Below, in pieces: positions 24,662 through 32,593 of a stretch of DNA of 50,811 nucleotides. This DNA comes from Alphaproteobacteria bacterium. Its GTDB lineage: Bacteria; Pseudomonadota; Alphaproteobacteria; RF32; CAG-239. The translations under genes and the position numbers were made by a program. Numbering within the stretch: the stretch's first letter is position 1; each line of letters opens with the position of its first letter. The stretch is taken from the NCBI GenBank assembly GCA_017471705.1, contig JAFUSH010000007.1:1-50811 (forward strand), in the 5' to 3' direction. The notes below the pieces were generated by a model, which worked only from the letters and a program-made list of their open reading frames with translations, was not told where the DNA came from and made no database searches.

Positions 24662-26320
24662 ATGTTAAGCACAAATATTTTTTATTCCGGATACAACATT
24701 GTATTCAGTATTCTTTCGTTGTTCATCGGTATCGGAACCGTTTTTCTGGTTAGAAATTCCAAAGTTTTCCGCAGTTTATTTTTGTTTCAGCTCGGCGGAC
24801 TTACATTGATTTTGCTGACTTATCTGACGGTTAACGATCACGTTTTATACAAATTCGGTCTTAACTATAATTTCGTGGCATTCGTGCAAATTATCATTTC
24901 TTTGATAATCTCGGTTCTGTGGATTAATTCAGCCGCCGATTTTCACCACAACGGTTTTGCCAATCGCGAAGCGCTGACGGTATATATGTCATTTGGCTTA
25001 ACCGCTTGCATATACTACTCTTTTGTTGAATATAATATTGAATACGCCACCTATTTGCGTTCTATATTCACCATCACGGGAATTACTCTTTTGTTTATCA
25101 GCTGCCTGACTAAATTATGGAAAAACATTAACACCGGAAATCTATTATTTGCTTTATCCCTGCTTATGCTGGAAAACAAACTTATCGTTTCATCGTTTTT
25201 CTATCAATACAATTGGCTTAACCTTAATATTTTCAACTGGCTGTGGATATATGTTTTTGCCGTAGCTGTTGTCTTTATGAAATTTGATATGTATAAAACC
25301 GATTTGCAAAAAAGTTGGAATTCTATTGATAAACTCAATTTGCAATTAATGAATATCATAGATACCGCACCGGACCCGATAATTTTATTGCGCCGTGATA
25401 ATCGCAAACTATACACCTTAAACTCGAAAGCGGTCATATTGCTCGGAGTCGGTAAAAAAGAAATCAGATATCACGGATTTGACGATTTTTTTATTGATGA
25501 AGAAAATCGTGAGAAATTTATATCTGCAATCGAGGAAAACGGTGAAATTAAAGATTTTGACCTGATGGCGTGCAATATTATCAGCGGTTCTCCGTTCTGG
25601 ATATCGGCATCAGCCAAAATTTTAGAATATAACAACATTGAAACGATTTATATTGTTTTGCAGGATATCGCGTTGCGCAAAGAACGCGAAGCCTCTTTGC
25701 ACAACATAGCCGACAGAGATCCGTTAACTTCGGGGTGGAATATACGTTATTTTGAAAAAGTAGCTGCTTCACGAGCGCAGGAATGTATAAAAAACGGGCA
25801 GAATTTCAGTTTGTTGCTTATTGATGCCGATAAATTCAAGAAAATAAATGAAAAATACGGTCATCAATTAGGCGATAAAGTGTTGATAAAAATGGCAGAA
25901 ATCTGCCGTAATTCGGTTCGTGAAGATGATGTAGTAGCCCGTTACGGCGGAGAAGAATTTATTATATTCCTTAATAATACCAATACCCGTACGGCTGTAC
26001 GCGTGGCGGAGCGTTTGCGCCAAAGTATTGAAGATGATTTTATAAAAAACGAAAACGACACCATCAAATTTACTGCAAGTATCGGCGTTGTTTCTTCCGA
26101 AAAAACCGCCAGTATAGAATTATTGTTGAGACAGGTTGACGACGCTATGTATCAGGCCAAACGCGACGGACGCAATAAAGTAGCCGTATACAACGAACAA
26201 GAAATAAAAACTTCTTCCAAAAAGAAAAAATCTCCGAAAAACAGTATTCATCCGGTATTCCGAAATGAGGAAAATGAAGAAATATCTCTCTTAGACAGTT
26301 ATGAAAGCAGAGGATTATAG
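24662..26320 (+). CDS. Diguanylate cyclase (7TM-PAS-GGDEF)
   Basis: 552 aa. Six to seven membrane helices fill residues 8-206 (MASE/histidine-kinase 7TM-like), then a PAS domain at about 225-340 and a GGDEF domain at about 345-505. The active site is intact: DADKFKKINEKYGH with metal Asp388, and GGEEF at 429-433. The inhibitory site RxxD (Arg420-Asp423) sits exactly five residues before GGEEF, so product feedback is likely. The usual DxLTGLxNRR is altered to DPLTSGWNIRYF. It makes cyclic di-GMP. The weak SD is GGTGAG. The C-terminal 45 residues are a Lys/Ser/Glu-rich tail. It is followed after 2 nt by the methyltransferase. Confidence 0.92.
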   Translation: MLSTNIFYSGYNIVFSILSLFIGIGTVFLVRNSKVFRSLFLFQLGGLTLILLTYLTVNDHVLYKFGLNYNFVAFVQIIISLIISVLWINSAADFHHNGFANREALTVYMSFGLTACIYYSFVEYNIEYATYLRSIFTITGITLLFISCLTKLWKNINTGNLLFALSLLMLENKLIVSSFFYQYNWLNLNIFNWLWIYVFAVAVVFMKFDMYKTDLQKSWNSIDKLNLQLMNIIDTAPDPIILLRRDNRKLYTLNSKAVILLGVGKKEIRYHGFDDFFIDEENREKFISAIEENGEIKDFDLMACNIISGSPFWISASAKILEYNNIETIYIVLQDIALRKEREASLHNIADRDPLTSGWNIRYFEKVAASRAQECIKNGQNFSLLLIDADKFKKINEKYGHQLGDKVLIKMAEICRNSVREDDVVARYGGEEFIIFLNNTNTRTAVRVAERLRQSIEDDFIKNENDTIKFTASIGVVSSEKTASIELLLRQVDDAMYQAKRDGRNKVAVYNEQEIKTSSKKKKSPKNSIHPVFRNEENEEISLLDSYESRGL

Positions 26321-26322
26321 TT

Positions 26323-27477
26323 ATGTCGACAGAATGTAAATATCAACAAATATGCGGGGGATGTCCGCTGAGGAATTTAACCGAAGATGAATACCGCAAT
26401 CTTAAAATCACCGAATTTAAAAAAGCAATGCAATTTATTAAACAGACCGATATCAATTTTGCAGCTCCGATTTTCATAAAAGACGGCTGCCGAAGACGTG
26501 CAGAGCTAGCCTTTTCAATGCGCAAAGGGAAACTCATTTTAGGTTTTAATGCCGCACAAAGCCACGAAATCATCGATATCGAAAATTGCCTTTCTTTAAC
26601 TGTACAACTCAATAATATTTTGCCGGCTATCCGCAATTTTTTGCAAATTTTCTGTAATATAGAACAAAACAAGAAAGTTAAAAACAAAATTCAAAAAGCC
26701 GCAATCAAAAACGGTGATATTTGTCTTACCAAAGCCGACAACGGTATTGATATATTATTGCATGTGCAAGAATCTCCGGGTTTGGAACATCGTATGGAAA
26801 TCAGCGATTTTGCCAACAATAATCCTGATATCGCTCGCATATCTGTTAGTGTGAACAAGGCTTATCCGGAAACGATTACCGAAAAAACGAAGCCTTACAT
26901 AAAAATGGGAAATCGTGAAGTATTAATTCCGTCCGGAACTTTTTTACAAGCTTCGTCCGAAGGTCAGCAAGCTTTAATTGATTCGGTTTTGCACTATGTC
27001 GGTGAAAGCAAGGGAAATATTGCCGACCTGTTTTGCGGCGTCGGAACATTTTCCTATCCTCTATCGCAAAATTTAAAGAATAAAATTACCGCCGTTGATT
27101 CGTCAGAAGAATTACTCGACGGCTTCAAACAAACCATTAACAAACTTATGTTGCCTAACATAAAAATAGTGCGCAAAAATTTATTCAAATACCCGCTGGA
27201 CGCAGGCGAACTTAAAGAATTTGACATTATTGTATTTGATCCGCCGCGTGCCGGTGCAAAAGCGCAGGTTGAACAAATATCTGCTATGCCGACGGCGGAT
27301 AAACCGCAAAAAATTATTGCAGTTTCCTGCAATCCGCATACATTTGTCAATGATGCCGATACATTAATTGAGGGCGGTTACCGCATAAAAGAAATAACTA
27401 TGGTAGACCAGTTTGTTTATGCTCGTCATTTTGAGCTGGTTGCCTTATTTGAAAAAAATAAAGGAGAAACATTATGA
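26323..27477 (+). CDS. rlmD: 23S rRNA (uracil-5-)-methyltransferase, RlmD/TrmA family
   Basis: 384 aa, slightly short because no N-terminal TRAM domain is present. It makes 5-methyluridine in RNA. Iron-sulfur cysteines are Cys5, Cys11, Cys14 (CKYQQICGGC) and Cys89 (IENCLSL), the RlmD/RlmC pattern. The SAM site is DLFCGVGTFSYPL (235-247), then FDPPRAGA (305-312), the catalytic Cys336 in VSCNP, and DQFVYARHFELV near the end. Whether the target is U1939, U747 or another site cannot be told from sequence alone. It begins 2 nt after the cyclase stop and overlaps tkt by 4 nt. Confidence 0.85.
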   Translation: MSTECKYQQICGGCPLRNLTEDEYRNLKITEFKKAMQFIKQTDINFAAPIFIKDGCRRRAELAFSMRKGKLILGFNAAQSHEIIDIENCLSLTVQLNNILPAIRNFLQIFCNIEQNKKVKNKIQKAAIKNGDICLTKADNGIDILLHVQESPGLEHRMEISDFANNNPDIARISVSVNKAYPETITEKTKPYIKMGNREVLIPSGTFLQASSEGQQALIDSVLHYVGESKGNIADLFCGVGTFSYPLSQNLKNKITAVDSSEELLDGFKQTINKLMLPNIKIVRKNLFKYPLDAGELKEFDIIVFDPPRAGAKAQVEQISAMPTADKPQKIIAVSCNPHTFVNDADTLIEGGYRIKEITMVDQFVYARHFELVALFEKNKGETL

Positions 27478-29438
27478 GCTTAAATAATTTAAAGTTGCAA
27501 CAAATGGCTAATGCCATCCGATTTCTGAGCGCGGAAGCGATTAACAAATCTAATTCCGGACATCCGGGAATGCCTCTCGGAATGGCTGATGTGGCGACAG
27601 TTTTGTTCGGTAAATATATCCGTCTTTATCCCGATGCTCCGCGTTGGTTCAATCGCGACCGCTTCGTTCTTTCGGCCGGACACGGCTCAATGCTTCTTTA
27701 TTCCCTGCTATATTTGATGGGATATCCTGATATTGATATTGAAGATATTAAGAATTTCCGCCAGATGAATGCTAAAACCGCCGGACATCCCGAATACGGG
27801 CATTTAAGCGGTATTGATATGACTACCGGTCCTTTGGGACAAGGCATCTCTTCTGCCGTGGGAATGGCTCTGGCAGAGCGCGTTATTAACGCAAAATTCG
27901 GCGATGACTTATGTAACCACTACACATACGCCATATGCGGCGACGGCTGCCTTATGGAAGGCATATCCGAGGAAGCGATTTCTCTCGCCGGATTATGGAA
28001 ATTAAATAAGCTGATTGTTTTCTGGGATAACAACAACATCACCATTGACGGTACTGTCGATAAATCCAACGCCACCGATCAAATCGCACGTTTCAAGGCG
28101 GTCGGTTGGAATACCGTAAGCATTGACGGACACAATTATGATGAAATATCGCAAGCCATCGAACAAGCGCAAAAATCCGACAAACCTACTTTAATTGCCT
28201 GTAAAACAATTATCGGCTTCGGTGCTCCCAACAAATGCGGCACCTCAAAAGTTCACGGTTCCCCTCTCGGGGCCGAAGAATTGGAAGCAATGAAACAAAA
28301 TCTGGGCTGGAATTATGCTCCGTTTGAGATTCCGGCTGACATAATAGGAGCTTGGAGAGCCGCAGCACAAAAATCGGCTGCCGATTATACCGCTTGGAGT
28401 AAAAAAGCGGCAACCGACAAAGAATTTAATAATTACATCAATAATAAATTGCCTGCAAGCTGGGATGCGGCATTGAATGCTCTAAAAGATAAAGCCATTT
28501 GTGAACACATCAAAGTTGCTACCCGTAAAGCTTCGCAAATGTGCTTGGAACAAATTGTGCCGTATATTCCGCAAATTATCGGCGGTTCTGCCGATTTGGC
28601 GGCTTCAAACCTGACTTTTGTTGACGGTATGAAAACCATAACTTCGTCGGATTATAACGGCAACAATATTATGTACGGCATTCGTGAACACGCGATGGGA
28701 GCCATTATGAACGGCTTAAGCCTGCACGGCGGTGTCATTCCTTACGGCGGAACTTTCTTTGTATTTTCCGATTATATGCGTCCGGCAATGCGCTTGGCGG
28801 CATTGATGAAGATTCGCTCAATTTATGTACTTACCCACGATTCTATCGGTGTCGGTGAGGACGGACCGACACATCAGCCGATTGAACACTTAGCCTCATA
28901 CAGGGCAATGCCGAACATTAACACTTTCCGCCCGTGCGATATGGTGGAAACCGCTGAAGCTTGGCAGCTTGCCATCGAAAACGCACACACACCGAGCATA
29001 TTGGCATTATCGCGTCAGGGAGTTCCGACCATCCGCACCGATTCGCAAGAGAATTTAACGGCTAAAGGCGGATATATAATTTCTCCGGCTCAGGGCAAAA
29101 TTTCCGCCACTTTAATTGCTACCGGAACGGAAGTTTCTCCGGCAATTGAGGCTCAAAAACATTTGGCAGCGGAAAACATCTTTGTCAACGTAGTTTCTAT
29201 GCCGTGCTGTGAATTATTTGACAAACAGCCTGCCGAATACAAAAAATCTGTTTTGGGTTCAGCTCCGCGAATAGCCATAGAAGCGGCTTCTATTTACGGT
29301 TGGGAACGCTATGTCGGTGATAACGGTACCGTTATCGGTCTTGATGATTTCGGCACATCGGCGCCGGCGGCGGAGGTTTATGAATATTTCGGTATTACGG
29401 TAGAAAACATTATAAATGCGGTAAAAAAATATCTGTAA
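27474..29438 (+). CDS. tkt: Transketolase
   Basis: 654 aa, normal length. A TPP-dependent enzyme of the non-oxidative pentose phosphate pathway. Landmarks are NSGHPGMPLGMAD at the start, the TPP/Mg motif CGDGCLMEGISEEA with WDNNNITIDG, the substrate region HGSPLG, and the PYR domain YGIREHAMGAIMNG then THDSIGVGEDGPTHQP. Its ATGA start overlaps the rlmD stop, and a GGAG SD lies in the end of rlmD. It ends at a strong terminator. Confidence 0.97.
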   Translation: MSLNNLKLQQMANAIRFLSAEAINKSNSGHPGMPLGMADVATVLFGKYIRLYPDAPRWFNRDRFVLSAGHGSMLLYSLLYLMGYPDIDIEDIKNFRQMNAKTAGHPEYGHLSGIDMTTGPLGQGISSAVGMALAERVINAKFGDDLCNHYTYAICGDGCLMEGISEEAISLAGLWKLNKLIVFWDNNNITIDGTVDKSNATDQIARFKAVGWNTVSIDGHNYDEISQAIEQAQKSDKPTLIACKTIIGFGAPNKCGTSKVHGSPLGAEELEAMKQNLGWNYAPFEIPADIIGAWRAAAQKSAADYTAWSKKAATDKEFNNYINNKLPASWDAALNALKDKAICEHIKVATRKASQMCLEQIVPYIPQIIGGSADLAASNLTFVDGMKTITSSDYNGNNIMYGIREHAMGAIMNGLSLHGGVIPYGGTFFVFSDYMRPAMRLAALMKIRSIYVLTHDSIGVGEDGPTHQPIEHLASYRAMPNINTFRPCDMVETAEAWQLAIENAHTPSILALSRQGVPTIRTDSQENLTAKGGYIISPAQGKISATLIATGTEVSPAIEAQKHLAAENIFVNVVSMPCCELFDKQPAEYKKSVLGSAPRIAIEAASIYGWERYVGDNGTVIGLDDFGTSAPAAEVYEYFGITVENIINAVKKYL

Positions 29439-29446
29439 ACCATATA

Positions 29447-29490
29447 CCTGATACCGCTTATTTTGCGCAAAAATAGGCGGTATCGGGTTT
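29447..29490 (+). terminator. Terminator of tkt
   Basis: CCTGATACCGCTTATTTT and AAAATAGGCGGTATCGGG form a long stem followed by TTT. Confidence 0.85.
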
Positions 29491-29526
29491 ATTTTCGAAA
29501 CTTTTATACAAGTTTTAAAAAAATAC

Positions 29527-29555
29527 TTGACAAAATATTGCAAAAATGCTAAAAA
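29527..29555 (+). promoter_or_regulatory. Promoter of the 29611 cassette
   Basis: TTGACA (29527-29532), 17 bp beginning AAAT, then TAAAAA. It shares TTGACAAAAT with the promoters of the 30140 and 35864 genes. Confidence 0.55.
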
Positions 29556-29610
29556 GTAGTTCCAAACGTGATTATGAATGTAGAATAATTAGTAATTAAA
29601 AAATACAACT

Positions 29611-29997
29611 ATGAAACAGATGAAAGTATTAAGAGGGAACATTGTTACACTGGTTACAATCCCCAAATATTTGCCTGTGATTATGCGCCCCAGTATCGGC
29701 GAGTACGATAACCCCTATGTAATGAAAACAACTCCATGCGAGTGCGTTGACGGGGAGTACTACGACCTTCATACCGGCGCCAAGGTTGTCAAGAAGGACA
29801 ATATGCTGGAGTGGAAAAACTTGTCCGGCACCGTATTCCGCTACAAGAACAAGCATAACTTCCCCGAGGAGTGTTTGCTTATCTCAAAGCGCTACGAGGA
29901 CGGCAAGCTTCTGCTGTTGTCAGTCGAACAAAGTGAAATCACGACCTGTATGATTCCGCGTGTGGTGCGTGACAGACAGGTGCAAGATGATTACTGA
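29611..29997 (+). CDS. Hypothetical protein, single-gene cassette
   Basis: 128 aa. No family recognised. Soluble and beta-rich, with four cysteines (TTPCECVDGEYY, EECLL, TTCMIP). The gene is visibly GC-richer than its neighbours, with GAG, TAC and AAG codons in place of the usual A/T-ending ones. There is no SD; the start context is TACAACTATG, about 80 nt after a perfect TTGACA box. Its own terminator follows at 30002-30043. The MKQMKVLRG start could also be used from the second Met. It lies with the 30140 gene between tkt and lpxI, a likely insertion point. Confidence 0.65.
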   Translation: MKQMKVLRGNIVTLVTIPKYLPVIMRPSIGEYDNPYVMKTTPCECVDGEYYDLHTGAKVVKKDNMLEWKNLSGTVFRYKNKHNFPEECLLISKRYEDGKLLLLSVEQSEITTCMIPRVVRDRQVQDDY

Positions 29998-30001
29998 CTA
30001 T

Positions 30002-30043
30002 AAGCTCTCTCAAGTTGAAAGATACTTGCTGAGAGCTTTTTTT
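30002..30043 (+). terminator. Terminator of the 29611 gene
   Basis: AAGCTCTC (30002-30009) pairs with GAGAGCTT (30031-30038). An inner AAGT/ACTT pairing and a T-run are present. Confidence 0.8.
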
Positions 30044-30090
30044 ATACCGATAATGCGTTTCGATAATATTTGCGGTTTTCAAACATTTAA

Positions 30091-30135
30091 AAAACGAAAA
30101 GGTCAACCTTTATAAAAAAGTTGACCTTTCGTTTT
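30091..30135. terminator. Terminator of the 30140 gene, bidirectional in form
   Basis: AAAACGAAAAGGTCAAC (30091-30107) and GTTGACCTTTCGTTTT (30120-30135) make a stem of about 16 bp with one bulged base. Confidence 0.8.
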
Positions 30136-30139
30136 CTGT

Positions 30140-30439
30140 TTAGTGGATCATCATCGTCGGTCCCCACTGAGGCTTGCCTGCCTTGATAGTGCGAGCCGGA
30201 CGGATGAATCCGTGGCTGGCGGCGGCTTCGTTGTTCTGGGCAGCAAGGTGAAGGTTGATATCATCATCCTTCCAGCCGGCCTTGCGGAGTTCACGAATCT
30301 CGTCCTGACGTGTTGCCGTGATAGCAGATACCATCTCGTTGTGGATACGACGTCCGTTAGCCAGAGCCTTCAATCGACCTTCAACCATAGACTCAGGAAC
30401 CATAACACCTGCCACGCATACCATTTTTTCTGTTTTCAT
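30140..30439 (-). CDS. Hypothetical protein, single-gene cassette
   Basis: 99 aa. No family recognised. Helical and charged in the middle (TATRQDEIRELRKAGWKDDD), Gly/Pro-rich end (GKPQWGPTMMIH). The gene is clearly GC-richer than the surrounding DNA. There is no SD; the start context is TACAATTATG. A TTGACA-N17-TATCTA promoter (30513-30485) and its own terminator make it a complete unit. It is convergent with the 29611 gene and divergent from lpxI. Confidence 0.65.
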   Translation of the reverse strand: MKTEKMVCVAGVMVPESMVEGRLKALANGRRIHNEMVSAITATRQDEIRELRKAGWKDDDINLHLAAQNNEAAASHGFIRPARTIKAGKPQWGPTMMIH

Positions 30440-30484
30440 AATTGTAATGTTTTTAATTTGTTAATACTTAAATTTATGTCCAAA

Positions 30485-30513
30485 TAGATAGCACAAAAAA
30501 CAGATTTTGTCAA
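30485..30513 (-). promoter_or_regulatory. Promoter of the 30140 cassette
   Basis: On the minus strand, TTGACA (30513-30508), 17 bp beginning AAAT, TATCTA (30490-30485). Confidence 0.65.
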
Positions 30514-30542
30514 TATACTTTTTACTTTTTTTGAAAAAAATC

Positions 30543-30570
30543 TTGTATTTATGTGCATATTTGCTAAAAT
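30543..30570 (+). promoter_or_regulatory. Promoter of lpxI-lpxB-comEC
   Basis: TTGTAT (30543-30548), 16 bp, TAAAAT (30565-30570), 27 bp before the chosen lpxI start. Confidence 0.5.
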
Positions 30571-30596
30571 CAGGGCAATTTCAACAGTTAACTGAT

Positions 30597-31439
30597 ATGA
30601 AAATGGATACAAAAACAAATAAATTAGGCATTATCGCCGGCGGCGGAATCTTGCCGCAAACTCTTATTAACCATTGTCTGCAAAACAACCGCGATTTTTT
30701 TGTGTTGGCAATTGAAAATAATGCTGACAGAGCCATATTTACGCCTGATATTCCGCATAAATGGATAAGAATCGGACAAGCCGGCACCGGATTTAAAATT
30801 CTGCACGAACAAAATGTGCAGGAAATCGTGATGATTGGCACGATTCGCCGCCCTACTCTTGCCGATTTGATGCCGGATTTGCGCACTGCCGCTTTCTTTG
30901 CCAAAATAGGGTTGAAATCGGTCGGCGATGACGGAATTTTACGCGCTCTTATCAAAGAAATAGAATCCGAAAATATGCGAGTGGTCGGTATTCACGAAGT
31001 TATGCCCGATTTGTTGGTAAAATCGGGGAATTTAACTAAGAAAAAACCTGATAAACAGGCTCTTGCCGATATTAAACGCGGTATTGAAGTCGCGTTGGAA
31101 CTCGGAAAACTGGATGTCGGACAAGCGGTCATTGTGCAGCAAGGCTTGGTTTTGGGCGTCGAAGGCATAGAAGGAACCGATAAATTGATTGAACGCTGCG
31201 GTTCGTATCAACGGAAAGGTGTCGGCGGAGTTTTGATAAAATTACGCAAGCCTCAGCAGGATATGCGTATAGATTTGCCGACAATCGGCGCCAAAACGGT
31301 CGAAAACTTACATTCGTCCGGTATGCGCGGCATTGCCGTTCACGCCGGCAACGCTCTGATTGCCGATGAAAAAAGTGTTATTGAATTGGCAGATAAATAC
31401 AATATGTTTATTTGCGGAATTGAACCGGAGGCTGAATAA
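30597..31439 (+). CDS. lpxI: UDP-2,3-diacylglucosamine pyrophosphatase LpxI
   Basis: 280 aa from ATG 30597 (MKMDTKTNKLGIIAGGG); a further 30 codons upstream are open but unlike the family. It hydrolyses UDP-2,3-diacylglucosamine to lipid X, the alphaproteobacterial substitute for LpxH. Family features are LGIIAGGGILPQTL at the N-terminus, KSVGDDGILRALIKEIE in the middle, VGQAVIVQQGLVLGVEGIEG and KKPDKQALADIKRGIEV, and AVHAGNALIADEKSVIELAD near the end. No strong SD. Its stop shares a base with the lpxB start. Confidence 0.94.
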   Translation: MKMDTKTNKLGIIAGGGILPQTLINHCLQNNRDFFVLAIENNADRAIFTPDIPHKWIRIGQAGTGFKILHEQNVQEIVMIGTIRRPTLADLMPDLRTAAFFAKIGLKSVGDDGILRALIKEIESENMRVVGIHEVMPDLLVKSGNLTKKKPDKQALADIKRGIEVALELGKLDVGQAVIVQQGLVLGVEGIEGTDKLIERCGSYQRKGVGGVLIKLRKPQQDMRIDLPTIGAKTVENLHSSGMRGIAVHAGNALIADEKSVIELADKYNMFICGIEPEAE

Positions 31440-32593
31440 TGAAGTATTATCTGATTGCCGGAGAGCCTTCCGGCGACGCTCTGGGCGCCCGCTTAATGGA
31501 AGCAATCAAAAGAAATGACAAACAAGCGCAATTTTTCGGATTGGGCGGTGACAGTATGCAGGCTCAAGGTTTGAAATCGTTGTTTAATATCAGCGATTTG
31601 GCGGTTATGGGATTGGCAGAAGTCATTCCGAGTATTCCGCGTATTATGGGGCGAATCAAGCAAACAACCGCCGATATTCAAAGTGCTAATCCCGATGTGA
31701 TTATAACTATAGACAGTTGGAGCTTTTGCGCGCGGATACACAAAAAAATCCGCAAATTGAAACTGGGAATTCCGCAAGTGCATTATGTCGCACCGCAAGT
31801 ATGGGCTTGGAAGAAAAAACGCGCACGCACTATGTATAAATATGTCGACTTGCTTTTAACCCTGTTTCCGCACGAACCGAAATATTTTACTCCTTACAAT
31901 CTGAACGCCGTATTTGTCGGGCATCCGGTAATTGAAAGCGCTATTGTAAACGGTAAAAACAAAGGAGAATTCCGCAAAAATCACAATATTAAACCGGAGC
32001 AAAAACTTATGCTGGTTCTTCCGGGATCGCGGCATAATGAAGTTGAACGTTTGCTGCCGGATTTTTTGGCGGTTGTTAAAAAGATGATTAATAAACATCC
32101 GGAGTTTGTATATGTTATTCCAACCGTCAGCACGGTTGCCGAAAAAGTTAAGAAAATGGTGGCTGTTTCAGGTCTGCCCATTGAAATAGTTGAAGGCGAA
32201 CAAGAAAGACATAATGCTTTTCAAGATGCTGATTTGGCAATCGCCGCTTCCGGTACGGTGGCATTGGAATTGGCTATTGTAGATGTTCCGCATATTATAG
32301 CTTATAAAGTTCCCAAACTCACCGAATGGGTGGCCAGACACTTTATCCATATTCAATTTGTGAATCTCACCAACATTCTGCTCGGGCGCGAGATAGTGCC
32401 GGAGTTATTGCAAGAAGCCTGTAATCCTGATAACATAATGGCTTATATTGAACAATTTTTACAAAAACAAATATTATATAAACGCCAAATGGACGGATTC
32501 GAAAAATTGCGTAAAAAATTAGGAATGGGTGAACAAACTCCGAGTGACAACGCTTGCCAAGCGGTTATGGAACTGATAAGCAAGCAAAAATGA
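31439..32593 (+). CDS. lpxB: Lipid-A-disaccharide synthase
   Basis: 384 aa, normal length. GT19 enzyme joining lipid X and UDP-2,3-diacylglucosamine at the membrane face. Visible features are the N-terminal YLIAGEPSGDALGARLM, GLGGDSMQAQGL, YVAPQVWAWKKKRA, VFVGHPV, MLVLPGSRHNEVERLLP and the C-terminal AASGTVALELAIVDVPHI. Its TAATG overlap with lpxI and ATGA overlap with comEC indicate one operon. It consumes the LpxI product directly. Confidence 0.97.
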   Translation: MKYYLIAGEPSGDALGARLMEAIKRNDKQAQFFGLGGDSMQAQGLKSLFNISDLAVMGLAEVIPSIPRIMGRIKQTTADIQSANPDVIITIDSWSFCARIHKKIRKLKLGIPQVHYVAPQVWAWKKKRARTMYKYVDLLLTLFPHEPKYFTPYNLNAVFVGHPVIESAIVNGKNKGEFRKNHNIKPEQKLMLVLPGSRHNEVERLLPDFLAVVKKMINKHPEFVYVIPTVSTVAEKVKKMVAVSGLPIEIVEGEQERHNAFQDADLAIAASGTVALELAIVDVPHIIAYKVPKLTEWVARHFIHIQFVNLTNILLGREIVPELLQEACNPDNIMAYIEQFLQKQILYKRQMDGFEKLRKKLGMGEQTPSDNACQAVMELISKQK

